Part shown: positions 28,586 through 38,301 of the stretch, one piece after another
Position numbering within the stretch: the stretch's first letter is position 1
How the letters are laid out: each line of letters starts with the position of its first letter
From: Chara braunii
Taxonomy: Eukaryota; Streptophyta; Charophyceae; Charales; Characeae
Length of the DNA stretch: 46,773 nt
Reading direction: 5' to 3'
Assembly (NCBI GenBank): GCA_003427395.1
Contig: BFEA01000131.1
Coordinates: 2,220,010 to 2,266,782 of the forward strand
Made by a program: the position numbers and the translations under genes
The notes under the pieces: generated by a model
Database searches by the model: none
What the model was told of the DNA's origin: nothing
What the model saw: the letters and a program-made list of their open reading frames with translations, nothing else

Positions 28586-30244
28586 TTAGTTGATCGCGGA
28601 CAAAACACCCTGCTCCAACAGCAGCGTGAAGTTCGACTCGTTGGCTGCCGGGCCCTCGAATTGGATGGGACCGGGGTTTCTGAACCGGTCGTTGATGGCC
28701 CAGTCGTCGCGCACGGCGGCAAAAGCGGTGAAAGGCGCGCCATCGAGCTCGACGAGGGCCTTTCTGATGACGGGCTTGTTCTTCCCCTTTCTCCTCTCCA
28801 CTTGCATGAGGCTTGTGAGAGGCGTGCCTCCTGCGGTCCACTCCTTCATCGGCGCCGTCAGGTTGTTCACAGAGGCCATGTAACCCGTCAATCCAGATTG
28901 AAGAAGGGCTCCCGCCGTGTACCCCAGAGCGTACGTGTAGTTGGCATCGAAGTTGGAAGGCAGTCCGCACCGGCCTTCGTACCCGAAGAAGTGGTTCTGG
29001 CAATTGAAGCTGCCCTTGAACGTGCCCTCGTCTTTCTTCACCTTCAGGTCGGCCACGACCATCTCCATCAGCATCTTCTCCATCTCAATCTTCGACACCT
29101 GGACATTGCCGTGAGGGTCTCGCTCGAGCAGCAGCTGCTCTTGGATCGTGGGCGGAAGGATCTCGAACACGCTCCTCGACGCCGCCGTCAGGTCCTTCTT
29201 CCACTCTCCCTCCTTGTCGACGGTAGTCTTCGCGAGAATGTCATTCAACTCGGCGATCAGGATGCTGATCTCCGGAACGAAGTCAATCAGGCCCTCGGGA
29301 ATCAGCACCACTCCGTAGTTTCTCCCCGCCGCCGCTCTCTTGACCACCACGTCCTGCACGTATAACTTCACTTCTTTCAGGGTCATCTTCTTCGCAACAA
29401 CCTCTTCTCCCACGAGAGTGATGTTAGGATGGGTTTCGAGAGCGCATTCCAGAGTCACATGGGACGCGGCGCGGCCCATGAGTCTGACGAAGTGATAGTA
29501 TTTGGCCGCCGACTTCGAGTCGATCATGACGTTGCCAATCAACTCCGAGAAGATCTTGCACGCAGTGTCGAAACCGAAACTAACGGGCACCTCCTTCGAC
29601 TTCAGATCGCCGTCGATGGTCTTCGGGCACCCGATCACCCTCGTCTTCAGCCCCTCGTTCTTGAAGTACTCCGCCAGCACACAGGCATTCGTGTTGGAAT
29701 CGTCACCGCCGATGACGACCAGACCGTCCAGATCCAGGCTCTCCACGGTCGACTTGGCCCTCTTCATCTGCTCGTCGCTCTCGATCTTGTCACGCCCGCT
29801 ACGGATGATGTCGAGCCCGCCCTGGTTGCGATAAGGGTAGAGGAAATCGGCAGTAATAACCGCATACTTACCCTTCATGATGCCACCGGGACCGCCCAAG
29901 AAGCCGTACAACGTGCTGCCGGGCACGTTTTTCTCAAGGTAGTCGAAGATTCCAGCGATCACGTTGTGACCGCCGGCCGCCTGGCCTCCAGACAGAACAA
30001 CACCCACCTTCAATGGCGCCGAGCTCAAGGTGTTGGACTCTGACGGCTCCACGATGGCAGTCGGCTGCCCGTACATGCTCTTGAATAGAGCAGCGATGTC
30101 CTCAGAGTTCGCAGCGCTGGTCGTGGGACCGCCATAGCTGATCTTGAACGATCGCTCCAAAACTGCAGGCAACACAGTCTCGTACTGAAGACGAGCCTTC
30201 TGAAGAGTGCTGTAGTTGCTCAAGATGTCACTGGCGGGAGCCAT
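28586..30244 (-). CDS. PFP-BETA: Pyrophosphate-fructose-6-phosphate 1-phosphotransferase, beta (catalytic) subunit
   Basis: The reversible cytosolic enzyme phosphorylates fructose 6-phosphate with pyrophosphate. In plants it is an alpha/beta oligomer controlled by fructose 2,6-bisphosphate, and the beta chain carries the active site. The 552-residue protein has all expected beta-type motifs: GGQAAGGHN (residues 86-94), GGDDSNTNA (179-187), PKTIDGDLK (207-215), MGRAASHVTLEC (256-267) and IPEGLIDFVPEI (315-326). The Asp in GGDDS and the Lys in PKTIDGD are the features that separate pyrophosphate-using from ATP-using enzymes. The alpha chain lacks them. I chose the ATG at 30244 (context GACCATGG, good Kozak). 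The open frame continues 43 codons upstream but only from a GTG. Length fits land-plant beta subunits of about 560. The reading frame is one uninterrupted exon, whereas land-plant genes have many introns. Confidence 0.96.
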   Translation of the reverse strand: MAPASDILSNYSTLQKARLQYETVLPAVLERSFKISYGGPTTSAANSEDIAALFKSMYGQPTAIVEPSESNTLSSAPLKVGVVLSGGQAAGGHNVIAGIFDYLEKNVPGSTLYGFLGGPGGIMKGKYAVITADFLYPYRNQGGLDIIRSGRDKIESDEQMKRAKSTVESLDLDGLVVIGGDDSNTNACVLAEYFKNEGLKTRVIGCPKTIDGDLKSKEVPVSFGFDTACKIFSELIGNVMIDSKSAAKYYHFVRLMGRAASHVTLECALETHPNITLVGEEVVAKKMTLKEVKLYVQDVVVKRAAAGRNYGVVLIPEGLIDFVPEISILIAELNDILAKTTVDKEGEWKKDLTAASRSVFEILPPTIQEQLLLERDPHGNVQVSKIEMEKMLMEMVVADLKVKKDEGTFKGSFNCQNHFFGYEGRCGLPSNFDANYTYALGYTAGALLQSGLTGYMASVNNLTAPMKEWTAGGTPLTSLMQVERRKGKNKPVIRKALVELDGAPFTAFAAVRDDWAINDRFRNPGPIQFEGPAANESNFTLLLEQGVLSAIN

Positions 30245-30530
30245 GGTCGGCTGGCTGGTCAAGAGATGTGGCACGAGTAGTAGTGCAGACGAACAAGCGC
30301 GCGAGCTTCTGGGATATGGCGGAGCACGCACGACCGCCTTCGAAAAGCCCAGCGAAGACCGCGCACCACGCACCCTTCCCTACAAACCCTCAACTCTCGT
30401 ATCGTAAGGCTCTGACTGACCTCGACGGTGTTCGCAAGTCTCCAAGTCGGGTTATAACCTCGTGTGCTCTGATGCTGCGCTGATTAACCAAGGCCACGAC
30501 GGCAAAACGGGGACTTTGCCGTCCCGCTTC
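30245..30530 (-). promoter_or_regulatory. 5' leader and probable promoter of the PFP gene
   Basis: On the minus strand, TTATAA within the palindrome GGTTATAACC (30450-30459) lies about 210 bases before the start codon and could be a TATA-like element. The rest is GC-rich. No other motif is certain. Confidence 0.3.
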
Positions 30531-31618
30531 CGTGCACCTGCTGACTCGGCATTGGCCGCGCGAATGTCCAACTAACCACGGTACCTACGGCGGGGCCAAC
30601 AATGTTTTATTGTTTTTTCAATTATTGTTTTATTATTTTTTAGGGGCCAACAATTTGGCATTGGCATGGACGGGCGAAACGTCGTTTGGCAGCGATAGGC
30701 GGGCGTGGAGATCCGCTCACATCCGCGGACGTGCTGGGATTCAGTTTGGTAATCTGGCGGGGCCACGGCGTCCGAGATTTTGGCCCTGCCGCACCACTCA
30801 CCGAATGTGCAAAATGAGAATGAATCTTCAGCTAGAATGGGAACATACCCCGCCGTACCTTGTGTCCTTTTCACATTTGGCGAGGGCATTTGTCTACCCG
30901 TTCCAGTTTGGGCGGGGTGATTTTCGACCCTTCTGTTCACTGATGGCCTCAGGTGGAGGCTTGCTTGCGGCTGAGGACCTGAGGACGTGAGAATTGCCTT
31001 TCGGATTGGCCAACCATGGGGGGGGAGGCCGCGGGGCACGCAGCCCTAAGAGCTTTAGCTTTTCTTTTTGTCCACGACCCAATCAAACTGGTGGAGGTGA
31101 TAAGAGCATCCCCCACGAGTTGTGCCCGTGCCCCACTTGAGGAGGTTTAGTTCTGGTTTTGGAGTATTCACGGGTCCCTGCCGTCAGATCTGAAAATCTT
31201 ATGGCCACAAGGTGACCACATTGAAAAGATACTCAAAACATGCCCCTGCTAGCTGCTCGTGCTGGAGATAGGGTCCAGTTTCCATTTCCTGAATTTCATG
31301 AAGCCGATGGGTCCCGTAAATTTTAAACAGGTATATTGCGCAACTATCATGGTCTAGACTTTTCCTTCCCATGCAAACCTCCTACCCCATCCCCAAATTG
31401 TGACCTTGATATCCCGCCGACTCTGTCTCCCCTTCAACCGTTTCCACACTGCAAAGTCAGCATGAATCCCACACTGGACCGGCTTAGGGTAGGGGTTTGA
31501 GTGCTGTCTTAGTAAGGTGGGGGGGAGAGGTGGAGGGGGGTCTGGCATGGAGGGGATGGAGAGGAGGTTACTGTCTATGGATGGCTCTTCAGTTGTTTGT
31601 CGTGCTACATTCTTCTCT
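30531..31618. other. No gene recognised; dispersed repeats
   Basis: GGGGCCAACAAT occurs twice (30592 and 30643) around a T-rich block. TGCAAAATGAGAATGAATCT at 30805-30824 belongs to a family with members near 37.9, 38.2 and 40.2 kb. The rest, to 31618, is unremarkable. Confidence 0.45.
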
Positions 31619-31658
31619 CAATTTCTCGATTTATGCGTGTCATCCTTGTGCAGCGGCC

Positions 31659-31690
<32 letters not shown>

Positions 31691-31711
31691 ACGGATGTCC
31701 CGAAGGACATC
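31619..31711 (-). pseudogene. U6 snRNA-derived sequence, nearly full length
   Basis: On the minus strand this reads GTCCTTCGGGACATCCG, AAATTGGAACGATACAGAG, AAGATTAGCATGGCC, CACAAGGATGACACGCAT and AAATCGAGAAAT, colinear with U6 snRNA, including the ACAGAG box and the AGCATGG segment. It departs from U6 at a few sites (GCTGCAC for CCTGCGC) and loses homology at the 3' end, with no terminal T-run. So it is probably a pseudogene, though the core is intact enough that a variant U6 gene cannot be excluded. Confidence 0.8.
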
Positions 31712-32091
31712 TTCTTCTTCTTCTCTCAATTTCACCTCACACTACCTACCTACCATCACTTCAAAAAAAAAAAAAAAAAAAAAAAAAATACAGCCCGGAC
31801 AGGTGCTAGTAACTGTGTTCACGAGAGAACATGTGGGGGCTGCTCCCAACCGGCAGGTGGGCGATACCGGTCAGGGGACAGCTGGTAACATCCGGGACCA
31901 TGCGAACAGGACCAATCACTGTGCCTCCACTCAGGTCCCCTTCCCTACGAACATCAGCAGACGCTGCTCAATGTGTCCCTCCTTAATGGATGCCTCAAAA
32001 GGATCAGTTCCATCAACAGCTGTCGTCAGCTGAGGGCACCAGGTATTTCTGTTAGGGCCCTAGAAAGAATGCAGTCCATGACGTATTATAT
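31712..32091. other. No gene recognised
   Basis: A-run of about 24 bases at 31765-31788, then unremarkable sequence. Confidence 0.45.
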
Positions 32092-32153
32092 ACTCGGATG
32101 CTGTACCCGCTTTCGAGCTGCAGCTGTCGCTCCCCGTCAACAGATGGAGCCTT
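32092..32153 (+). repeat. SINE-like family copy, diverged
   Basis: CGGATGCTGTACCCGCTTTC, then CAGCTGTCGCTCCCCGTCAA, then CAGATGGAGCC matches the family consensus with several changes. Confidence 0.5.
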
Positions 32154-32589
32154 GGCTTACCTGCAATGAAGTTAGACCACAACTACCTGCAGCACGCCTG
32201 TCACCGAAAAGGCTCCACGAAGTCGGGAGGCCTGTAATGCACCGACGCCGCCAATGGATTTTATCGACGGCGGGCCCAGCCTCCTGACACGTCAGGTGGT
32301 AGGCTACTAATTGAAATTCGGAGGCCTGGAGGTAGTGGTGGTTGTGTGTGGGGGGGGAGGGAGACCACAGTCCAGAGGGAAAGGTTGAATCAAAGTGCCC
32401 TTGCCGCCTTGCGGATACGGAAACCAAGGAGTCCCAGTGAGAAACATGGGGTTGTGGCCTCGACCCCTGAACCTTTAGTAGACCGAAGACAGGGTACCCC
32501 CGGCTTTTGCTTTTTGGTTGAGCTGGTTCCCCACTGCTCAAAACGTGTGGAAATGGCTCCGGATTTCAAATCGGGGAAGTGGGAGGGGC
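32154..32589. other. No gene recognised
   Basis: Unremarkable sequence with a G-run at 32349-32357. Confidence 0.4.
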
Positions 32590-32830
32590 AGACAAAAATT
32601 GCCCTTCCCCTGCAGCCCCCGTCTTGTCCCTCCACCAGCCCTCCTGCCCCCACGTCTCCACCCCAGACCGCCGCACAGCTGGCCCCGTCCCCTGCTCATC
32701 CTCAACCCCCTCAGCCGGGCCCGACCACCGCCGCCCCACCCAGCTGCACCCCCTGCCCTGGCTCCCAGTACGCAGTCCCCGCCCCCGTGTCCCCCGCCCC
32801 CCACCCCTGACCCGCGATACCCAGCCTCTC
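32590..32830. repeat. C-rich asymmetric tract
   Basis: The plus strand is strongly biased to C with short CCCC runs and few G. The 154-codon frame through it (32346-32810) is a Pro/Ser/Ala-rich translation of this composition, so I do not call a gene. Confidence 0.6.
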
Positions 32831-33008
32831 AACTTTGAAATATCCATTCTCTTTGGCACAGATGTTTTTTCATTGGCTTAACCGTTTGTGTTTTTCTTTT
32901 TCCCTTCTGCTAAGGAGGCTAACCAGTATCCCTGATTTTTTTTTTTTTAAATCATTGCCGAAACTTGGAGCTAAAAATTGACAAATTCAGGGACATCCGA
33001 AGTCGGAG

Positions 33009-33430
33009 GCTTTTTTTTTTTTTTTTTTACGATCAATTCACAACTCCATCTATTCATGGGGAGCAGCACGTGCTGGAAAACGGGTCCAGCGTTCCATATA
33101 CATAAAGATCAAAGTACAAACACATGCCGCAACCCAGACCTCTTCTCCAACAAGGGGCAGCAGAAAACTATAATGGGTAAACCTCAACACTCTGCACCCA
33201 ACTGCCCACTCTCAGCAAGATCCTCCATCTGTTAGGTCCATAAACCATCTCCATCTAGTCTGTTCCAGGCAACTATGTACTGCCTCACAAGTTGCATCAA
33301 GATTTTTTTTTTTTTTTTTTTTTGCAAAATGAGCAACACCTGCTGGAAACCGGGTCCAGCGTCCCATAGATACAACCATATCCTCACAAATTGGCACAAA
33401 CTGGGAACCGGGCCCAGCGTCCCATAACGA
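33009..33430 (-). repeat. Cluster of three SINE-like copies with poly(T) tracts
   Basis: Three minus-strand copies: 33046-33103 (complement of CCATCTATTCATGGGGAG then GCACGTGCTGGAAAACGGG), 33331-33369 (GCAACACCTGCTGGAAACCG then GGTCCAGCGTCCCATA), and 33400-33427 (CTGGGAACCGGGCCCAGCG then TCCCATA). T-runs at 33009-33028 and 33304-33323 precede the first two, which gives poly(A) at the 3' end on the minus strand. Confidence 0.7.
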
Positions 33431-34105
33431 GCACATTTCAGAAAAGTCATCAGAAAATTCCATGAAAATGAGACTAAGAACCTACTAAGAATTTTAGAGC
33501 TTCTCCAGACCTTTTTTGCGAGAAACTTCAGAGTCAGACAAATTTCGGAAAACCCTCAAGGATCCACCCTCAGTCCTCTTACCTCACTCCGGCAAGACTT
33601 ACTGCAGCAAAGCCACCATCTCTACTGCTGCTGTGCCCTATTTCTATCCTACCACATCAAGATTAAACAACCGTTACGACACAGGTAGCAGCCAAAGCCG
33701 ACGCACACCTCTCCTTCTCATCCTTGCTGACGGAAGAAACGGATGATTATCATCCCCTCGTCTATACCATCTGCTCTATCAAGGTGAGCAAAGGCCAATG
33801 CTCACTAATCTCCAATGAGCTCAATCACACTCTGTGTACTTTACCTCCCTTACTTCAGAAGGATCTTCCATTCAGATAGCGACTGGTTCATCGCAATATT
33901 CTTCCCATTCTGATTGCTCTGTCTGATCGAAGAGTTGCTGGAAGTTAGCCCTGCCATTCCTCCCAGCTCTCACATGCAATATGACCATCTACATTCCGAT
34001 TAAGCAAATAATAACAAGGGTGAGATAAACAGGAACATGGAAGTGTTTCAGACCTAACTATTTTTCTAAAATTATGGATATAATTGGCTACAGAGTCCAG
34101 ACCTA
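33431..34105. other. No gene recognised
   Basis: Unremarkable mixed sequence with no recognisable coding content, RNA gene or long inverted repeat. Confidence 0.4.
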
Positions 34106-34227
34106 TGTTACCAGATTGGACATCCGGGACCCCCCGGACCGTTCGGGGTTGTCCAATCGGACAACTGGTCGGACGTCCTGCCCGGGCAGTCTGTTCGAAG
34201 CCCGAATGCCCCCCCCCCCCCCCCCCC

Positions 34228-34258
<31 letters not shown>

Positions 34259-34260
34259 GA
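34106..34260. repeat. GC-rich inverted segments followed by a C-run and an A-run
   Basis: GTTGTCCAATCGGACAAC (34147-34164) is a perfect palindrome in an overall hairpin-rich segment. It is followed by about 21 C (34208-34230) and about 24 A. The pattern resembles the GC-rich hairpins at 26681. Confidence 0.5.
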
Positions 34261-34459
34261 ACCCTGGAAAAACTATGTTATGCAGAAAAATAAACTTAAC
34301 AACTTTTGCTCCGGGGTTACATCCAAATTATTTATCAAATTTAAAATAAAACATAAACTTGAAAACACCCCGAACTGAAACAAATTTTAAATTTACCATT
34401 TTCGTATCCACTTGATGAGTCCTTCTGGTGGTTTCTTTTTTTTTCCATAACAAAAAGGA

Positions 34460-34515
34460 GGAGCTCCTATACATTAATAGGGAGCAACACTTGCGGGAAA
34501 AGGGGTCGAACATCC
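34460..34515 (-). repeat. SINE-like family copy
   Basis: The plus strand shows TACATTAATAGGGAGCAACA, then CTTGCGGGAAAAGGGGTCGA, then ACATCCC, the diverged complement of the family. A T-run (34436-34444) is upstream. Confidence 0.5.
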
Positions 34516-34527
34516 CTTTTGCACAAC

Positions 34528-34532
<5 letters not shown>

Positions 34533-34607
<75 letters not shown>

Positions 34608-34689
34608 NNNNNNNNNNNNNNNNNNNNNNNNNNNNNNNNNNNNNNNNNNNNNNNNNNNNNNNNNNNNNNNNNNNNNNNNNNNNNNNNNN
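34533..34689. repeat. (CT)n tract with 82-base assembly gap
   Basis: CT from 34533 to 34607, then N to 34689. Immediately after the gap, TTCGATTTTGCTCATCCTATCGA belongs to the family described at 37856-38265. There the same segment also lies next to a dinucleotide repeat. Confidence 0.9.
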
Positions 34690-35100
34690 TTCGATTTTGC
34701 TCATCCTATCGACACACACACACACACAAACAAACTCGCAGGGAAGAGAATGAGATGAACACAAAGCAGAGGAACAACGACGAACGAGAACGAAGAGGGT
34801 CGAGACGGCAAAACTCCAAGCAGCGGAACATGAGGTTAATAGATTGGAGCACTTGTTTTAAAAAAAAAAAAAAAAAGGTTGACCTTCACGAGCTTCTCCA
34901 CGGTGCAAGCAACCGGAGACGAGTGTCTACTGCACTCCAGCAGCTTCTCCGCGTGGGCAGGTCAAACAAAATAGTGGCGGCGCGTCAACAACAACATGTT
35001 CGAAATCGAATTCAAATTTCAAGCGCCTTCACTGTTGTCGGGGCAATACAGGAAGATAGTTGCCCCTCATGAGGGCATATGGCACAAAGCCCAATGGAAT
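34690..35100. other. No gene recognised
   Basis: (CA)n short run at 34711-34727, A-run at 34859-34876, then unremarkable sequence. Confidence 0.4.
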
Positions 35101-35179
35101 GAGAACGTCAGTTGAGGGAGGGCGTCCTGGAAAGTTGTGCCACCACCGACATGGGTCTGCCGAAAAGATTCTTAGGTCT

Positions 35180-35272
35180 AGGGGCACGATTGGGTAAATC
35201 AGCTATCGGAGGGGCGAAACACAAAATAATGGAAAATGCAGGGGTGCTAGATAAATTTCCTTTTTTTTTTAA
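35180..35272 (+). repeat. Dispersed repeat, pairs with 39775-39865
   Basis: GGGTAAATCAGCTATCGGAG and CAAAATAATGGAAAATGCAG, then GGGTGCTAGATAAATTT, match the segment at 39799-39864 with about one change in ten bases. Confidence 0.65.
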
Positions 35273-35472
35273 GGGAAAAGAAATTGCACGTGAAGAAATT
35301 GCATATGCACCCCTATACCCAATTCCAGCGCCCACTTAATTTAAGTGTTCCTAGTCACACAGACCCTTGGTTGGGAAGCACAAAATGATGCTTATGCCCA
35401 GAAACCGGGCAAACAAAATTAGGTGTGCACATAATTTGTCCAGGTATATGCATAGTTTGAGGATTCCGCTAA

Positions 35473-35685
35473 TTGGGTATAATTGCAATTTGGTGGTACC
35501 AACCTTTTATTAGCGAACATGAGGACGACGATCAGAACGAAAACGAGCACGATGAAGACGATTCAGCGGATGTGGCAGTCATGTCCACGGAGAACCGGCA
35601 ATCTCGGAGTCATCGAAAGGTCGGTTTCGAGCGCCAATCGTATTTATTCTCTTCGTACTTTTATTTGAGATCTATGACGTTTTGA
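35473..35685 (+). other. Short acidic open frame, possible exon
   Basis: A 70-codon frame contains SEHEDDDQNENEHDEDDSAD followed by a basic stretch (RQSRSHRK). Acidic/basic composition could be a nuclear protein exon, and a GT follows AAAG at 35622. There is no supporting neighbour, and I do not recognise it. It could be chance. Confidence 0.2.
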
Positions 35686-35689
35686 AAGT

Positions 35690-36855
35690 GGATAACTCCT
35701 CCATGCCATAAACAATCTCTTTCATTAGTATGTTATTCTTCTTATTCTATCGACGTTTTTGCCTTGGGTTAACAAGAATGTCGTTCACATCTTTGCTTTG
35801 GCACAGTCTGGCTATAAGTTTAATGAGTGTCCATGACTGGTTTTCTATCTTTTTGTCTCTCCTTGGTGCAAACATACGTATGTAGGATGCAACTCACAGT
35901 CGTTAGACGTACGATGGAAGGAACATGTGCAACACACACTATATCAAGGTAAGGATACAAATGTTAGGAATCATTGATTATATCCATGGTTAAGAAGGTA
36001 CGACATAGAGAACTACGTAGCTATACCTATCGCTAATCTAGCAACCCATGACCTGTTGTATGTGGAACGATTCTTCATCTGATATTTTTCATTATTTCTG
36101 AATAACCTGGGTCATACTGAGGTCAATGCGAATAGGAATAGTAGACTAGGTAAGAAAGAACGTTATAAAAAAAAAAGAGGTGTCCGACCAGTTAAAGACA
36201 ACAGAAGACATGTGACTTTGATTATTTTGAATGTGTCATTTGGTTTGGTGTCGATATCAAAGGATAAAATTTTGAAGTAAGTCTTTGAGAAGCAGGTGTC
36301 GGCGTTTTCAATAGAGTGCTATGGTGGTAACGACTGTGCAATAGGTGGAAGGTACTAAAGAAGAATTTGGGTCAATAGTTGTGAAATATGACAGAGGAAC
36401 ATGTCTGTTGAAGAACGCAAAAGGATGGATCGTGTCGAACAATAAGCTGGTATTCACCGACGTAACGAAATTGTGTTCCATTTTTAGGGGCAGGAAACAG
36501 GCTTTGATCCCTCTCGTTTCAACTTATTCCTCCATAAAAACTCTCTAATGTCATAGTTTTGATGAGTAGATCGATGCCTACTCTACTATCCATTTTTTTA
36601 TCTGAAAAAGAGAGTAGGGCTACGTTCTGTGCAATTAATGCACGAGTGTTGTGAGGTAAGTTCAAATTCAATATTAGAGTCAAACCAATCATATGGATTT
36701 CATATGATGCAAGATTATTGAAATTGAAGCTTCGAAGGTTATGTGTTTGCAAAGTGCGTGCTTCGACCGTTAAGAAACCACAACGGGAAAAAATATGTAA
36801 GTGATTGAAAATTGTTCATCCTGAAAGTAAGTCTGTAGAGGCCTTGCACATGAAC
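35690..36855. other. AT-rich island, no gene recognised
   Basis: Composition is clearly more AT-rich than the gene-bearing parts and has no homopolymer tails or SINE copies. A 67-codon frame (36345-36548) begins EGTKEEFGSIVVKYDRGTC and looks protein-like, yet has no partner frames I can connect. This might be a remnant of a gene or a foreign insert. Confidence 0.35.
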
Positions 36856-37154
36856 CTTGTTTATTAAAAAAAAAAAAAAGTTTGTAGCTCGGCTGTCAGC
36901 TGTCCGATGGGGAGACGTCTCCCTCGAACGTCTCCGGGAGACGGTCAGGGGGAAGTTATCCGAGATTCTAGACAACAACTTTTTTGCCAAACAAAAACGA
37001 AAAAAAAAAAAAAAAAAAAAAACATGGGGGGTTCTGCGCACCGCTAGGGCCCCCCCCCCAACGACATTTCAATCTGAGCAAAAACGAAAAACAAAAATCA
37101 GAAACAGTGTGAGAGGTGTGATGGTGGGATGTTGGGGAGTGGATTGTTTGGGGA

Positions 37155-37275
37155 GTTCAAATGGAGGGTTCGCTGCTGCAGTCAACAACTGCTGCACATG
37201 CAGCGATTGCAGCTGCTTCATTTAACGCAGCATGTGTGGACCAACCGCTCGGAGAGATGCAGCAGTTGCAGTGAC
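37155..37275. repeat. CAG/CTG-rich segment
   Basis: GCTGCTGCAGTCAACAACTG, then CTGCACATGCAGCGATTGCA, then GCAGCAGTTGCAGTGACAGC. Trinucleotide-like, with several short hairpins. Confidence 0.5.
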
Positions 37276-37280
37276 AGCGG

Positions 37281-37294
37281 CACACACACACACA

Positions 37295-37376
<82 letters not shown>
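37281..37376. repeat. (CA)n microsatellite
   Basis: CA repeats with rare TA interruptions, followed by a further ACACAC-rich stretch to about 37550. Long open frames of Cys/Val or Thr/His here are translations of the repeat. Confidence 0.9.
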
Positions 37377-37377
<1 letters not shown>

Positions 37378-37765
37378 TTTATCCACACAAACACAAAGAA
37401 TGACACGCATGTGAGCACACATACACACAGTCACACACACACACTATCTACTCGCACATACACACTGTTTGCACACACACGCACTATGTACACACACATA
37501 AATGCACTGTCTACACACACCAACACCCACCCTCCCCCCCTGCCACACACACTCGCACTCTCACTGGGAAAGAAACAGTAGCAAGGCTACGAAAATCTGG
37601 CAAAGTAAGAGATGAACAAAAATAGCCAGTTCTCATAGTACTGCAAAAAGGGGGATAGCTACAAACCTGATTTCAATGTGATGTTTTGCACCTCAGATTA
37701 GGCTGAAGACGTCTGTGATTGATAGAAGTTTCTGCTTTGCAGACAGTTAATCCCCCTCCTAGAGC

Positions 37766-37768
<3 letters not shown>

Positions 37769-37854
<86 letters not shown>

Positions 37855-37855
37855 A
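37769..37855. repeat. (GA)n then (GAAA)n microsatellite
   Basis: GA from about 37769 to 37826, then GAAA units to 37853. A member of the family at 37856 begins directly after it. Confidence 0.9.
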
Positions 37856-38251
37856 CATGTAAGTCATCAACGCTGACCTCATGCTACTTTCATCGATAGG
37901 ATGAGCAAAATCGAATGAATCTACTGTTAGAACATGGAAATATACACTGCCACACCTGTTTTTTTTTTTGTGTGTGGAATCATTCGATTTTGCTCATCTC
38001 ATAAATGGAAGTAGCATGAGGTCAGCCGCGAGGTTGGAGACTTAAAGTAGGATGAGGTCATCCACGAGGTTGAAGACTCAGGTGTTCTCTCTCTCTCTCC
38101 CTCTTTCACAAAAAAAAAAAAAAAAAAAAACATACTCAACACAAGTGTGGCAATGTATATTTCCATGTTCTAGCGGTAGATTCATTTGATTTTGCTCATC
38201 CTATCGATGGAAGTAGCATGAGGTCAGCCGCGAGGTTTGAGACTTACGTAT

Positions 38252-38265
<14 letters not shown>
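37856..38265. repeat. Microsatellite-bordered dispersed repeat, three copies
   Basis: Copy one (37856-37970) is inverted, copy two (37978-38095) and copy three (38140-38265) are direct. The shared blocks are TGTATATTTCCATGTTCTAG, GGTAGATTCATT, GATTTTGCTCATCC, CGATGGAAGTAGCATGAGG and TCAGCCGCGAGGTT, and a (CT)n run follows copies two and three. More diverged members are at 34690, 39511 and 40180, and a partial one at 30805. A copy may be a short non-autonomous element that ends in a microsatellite. Confidence 0.75.

Positions 38266-38301
<36 letters not shown>

Noticed and set aside
29429-30043. 204-codon plus-strand frame
   Set aside because: Antisense shadow of the PFP beta coding region.
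30245-30373. 43-residue N-terminal extension of PFP beta, basic and Ser/Ala-rich like a transit peptide
   Set aside because: It opens with GTG, contains no ATG, and the ATG at 30244 has a good context and matches the usual length of the cytosolic protein.
32346-32810. Proline-rich 154-codon frame
   Set aside because: It is a translation of a C-rich tract; overlapping frames on both strands are equally open and equally low-complexity.
37157-37440. Cys/Val-rich and Thr/His-rich frames
   Set aside because: Translations of the (CA)n repeat.
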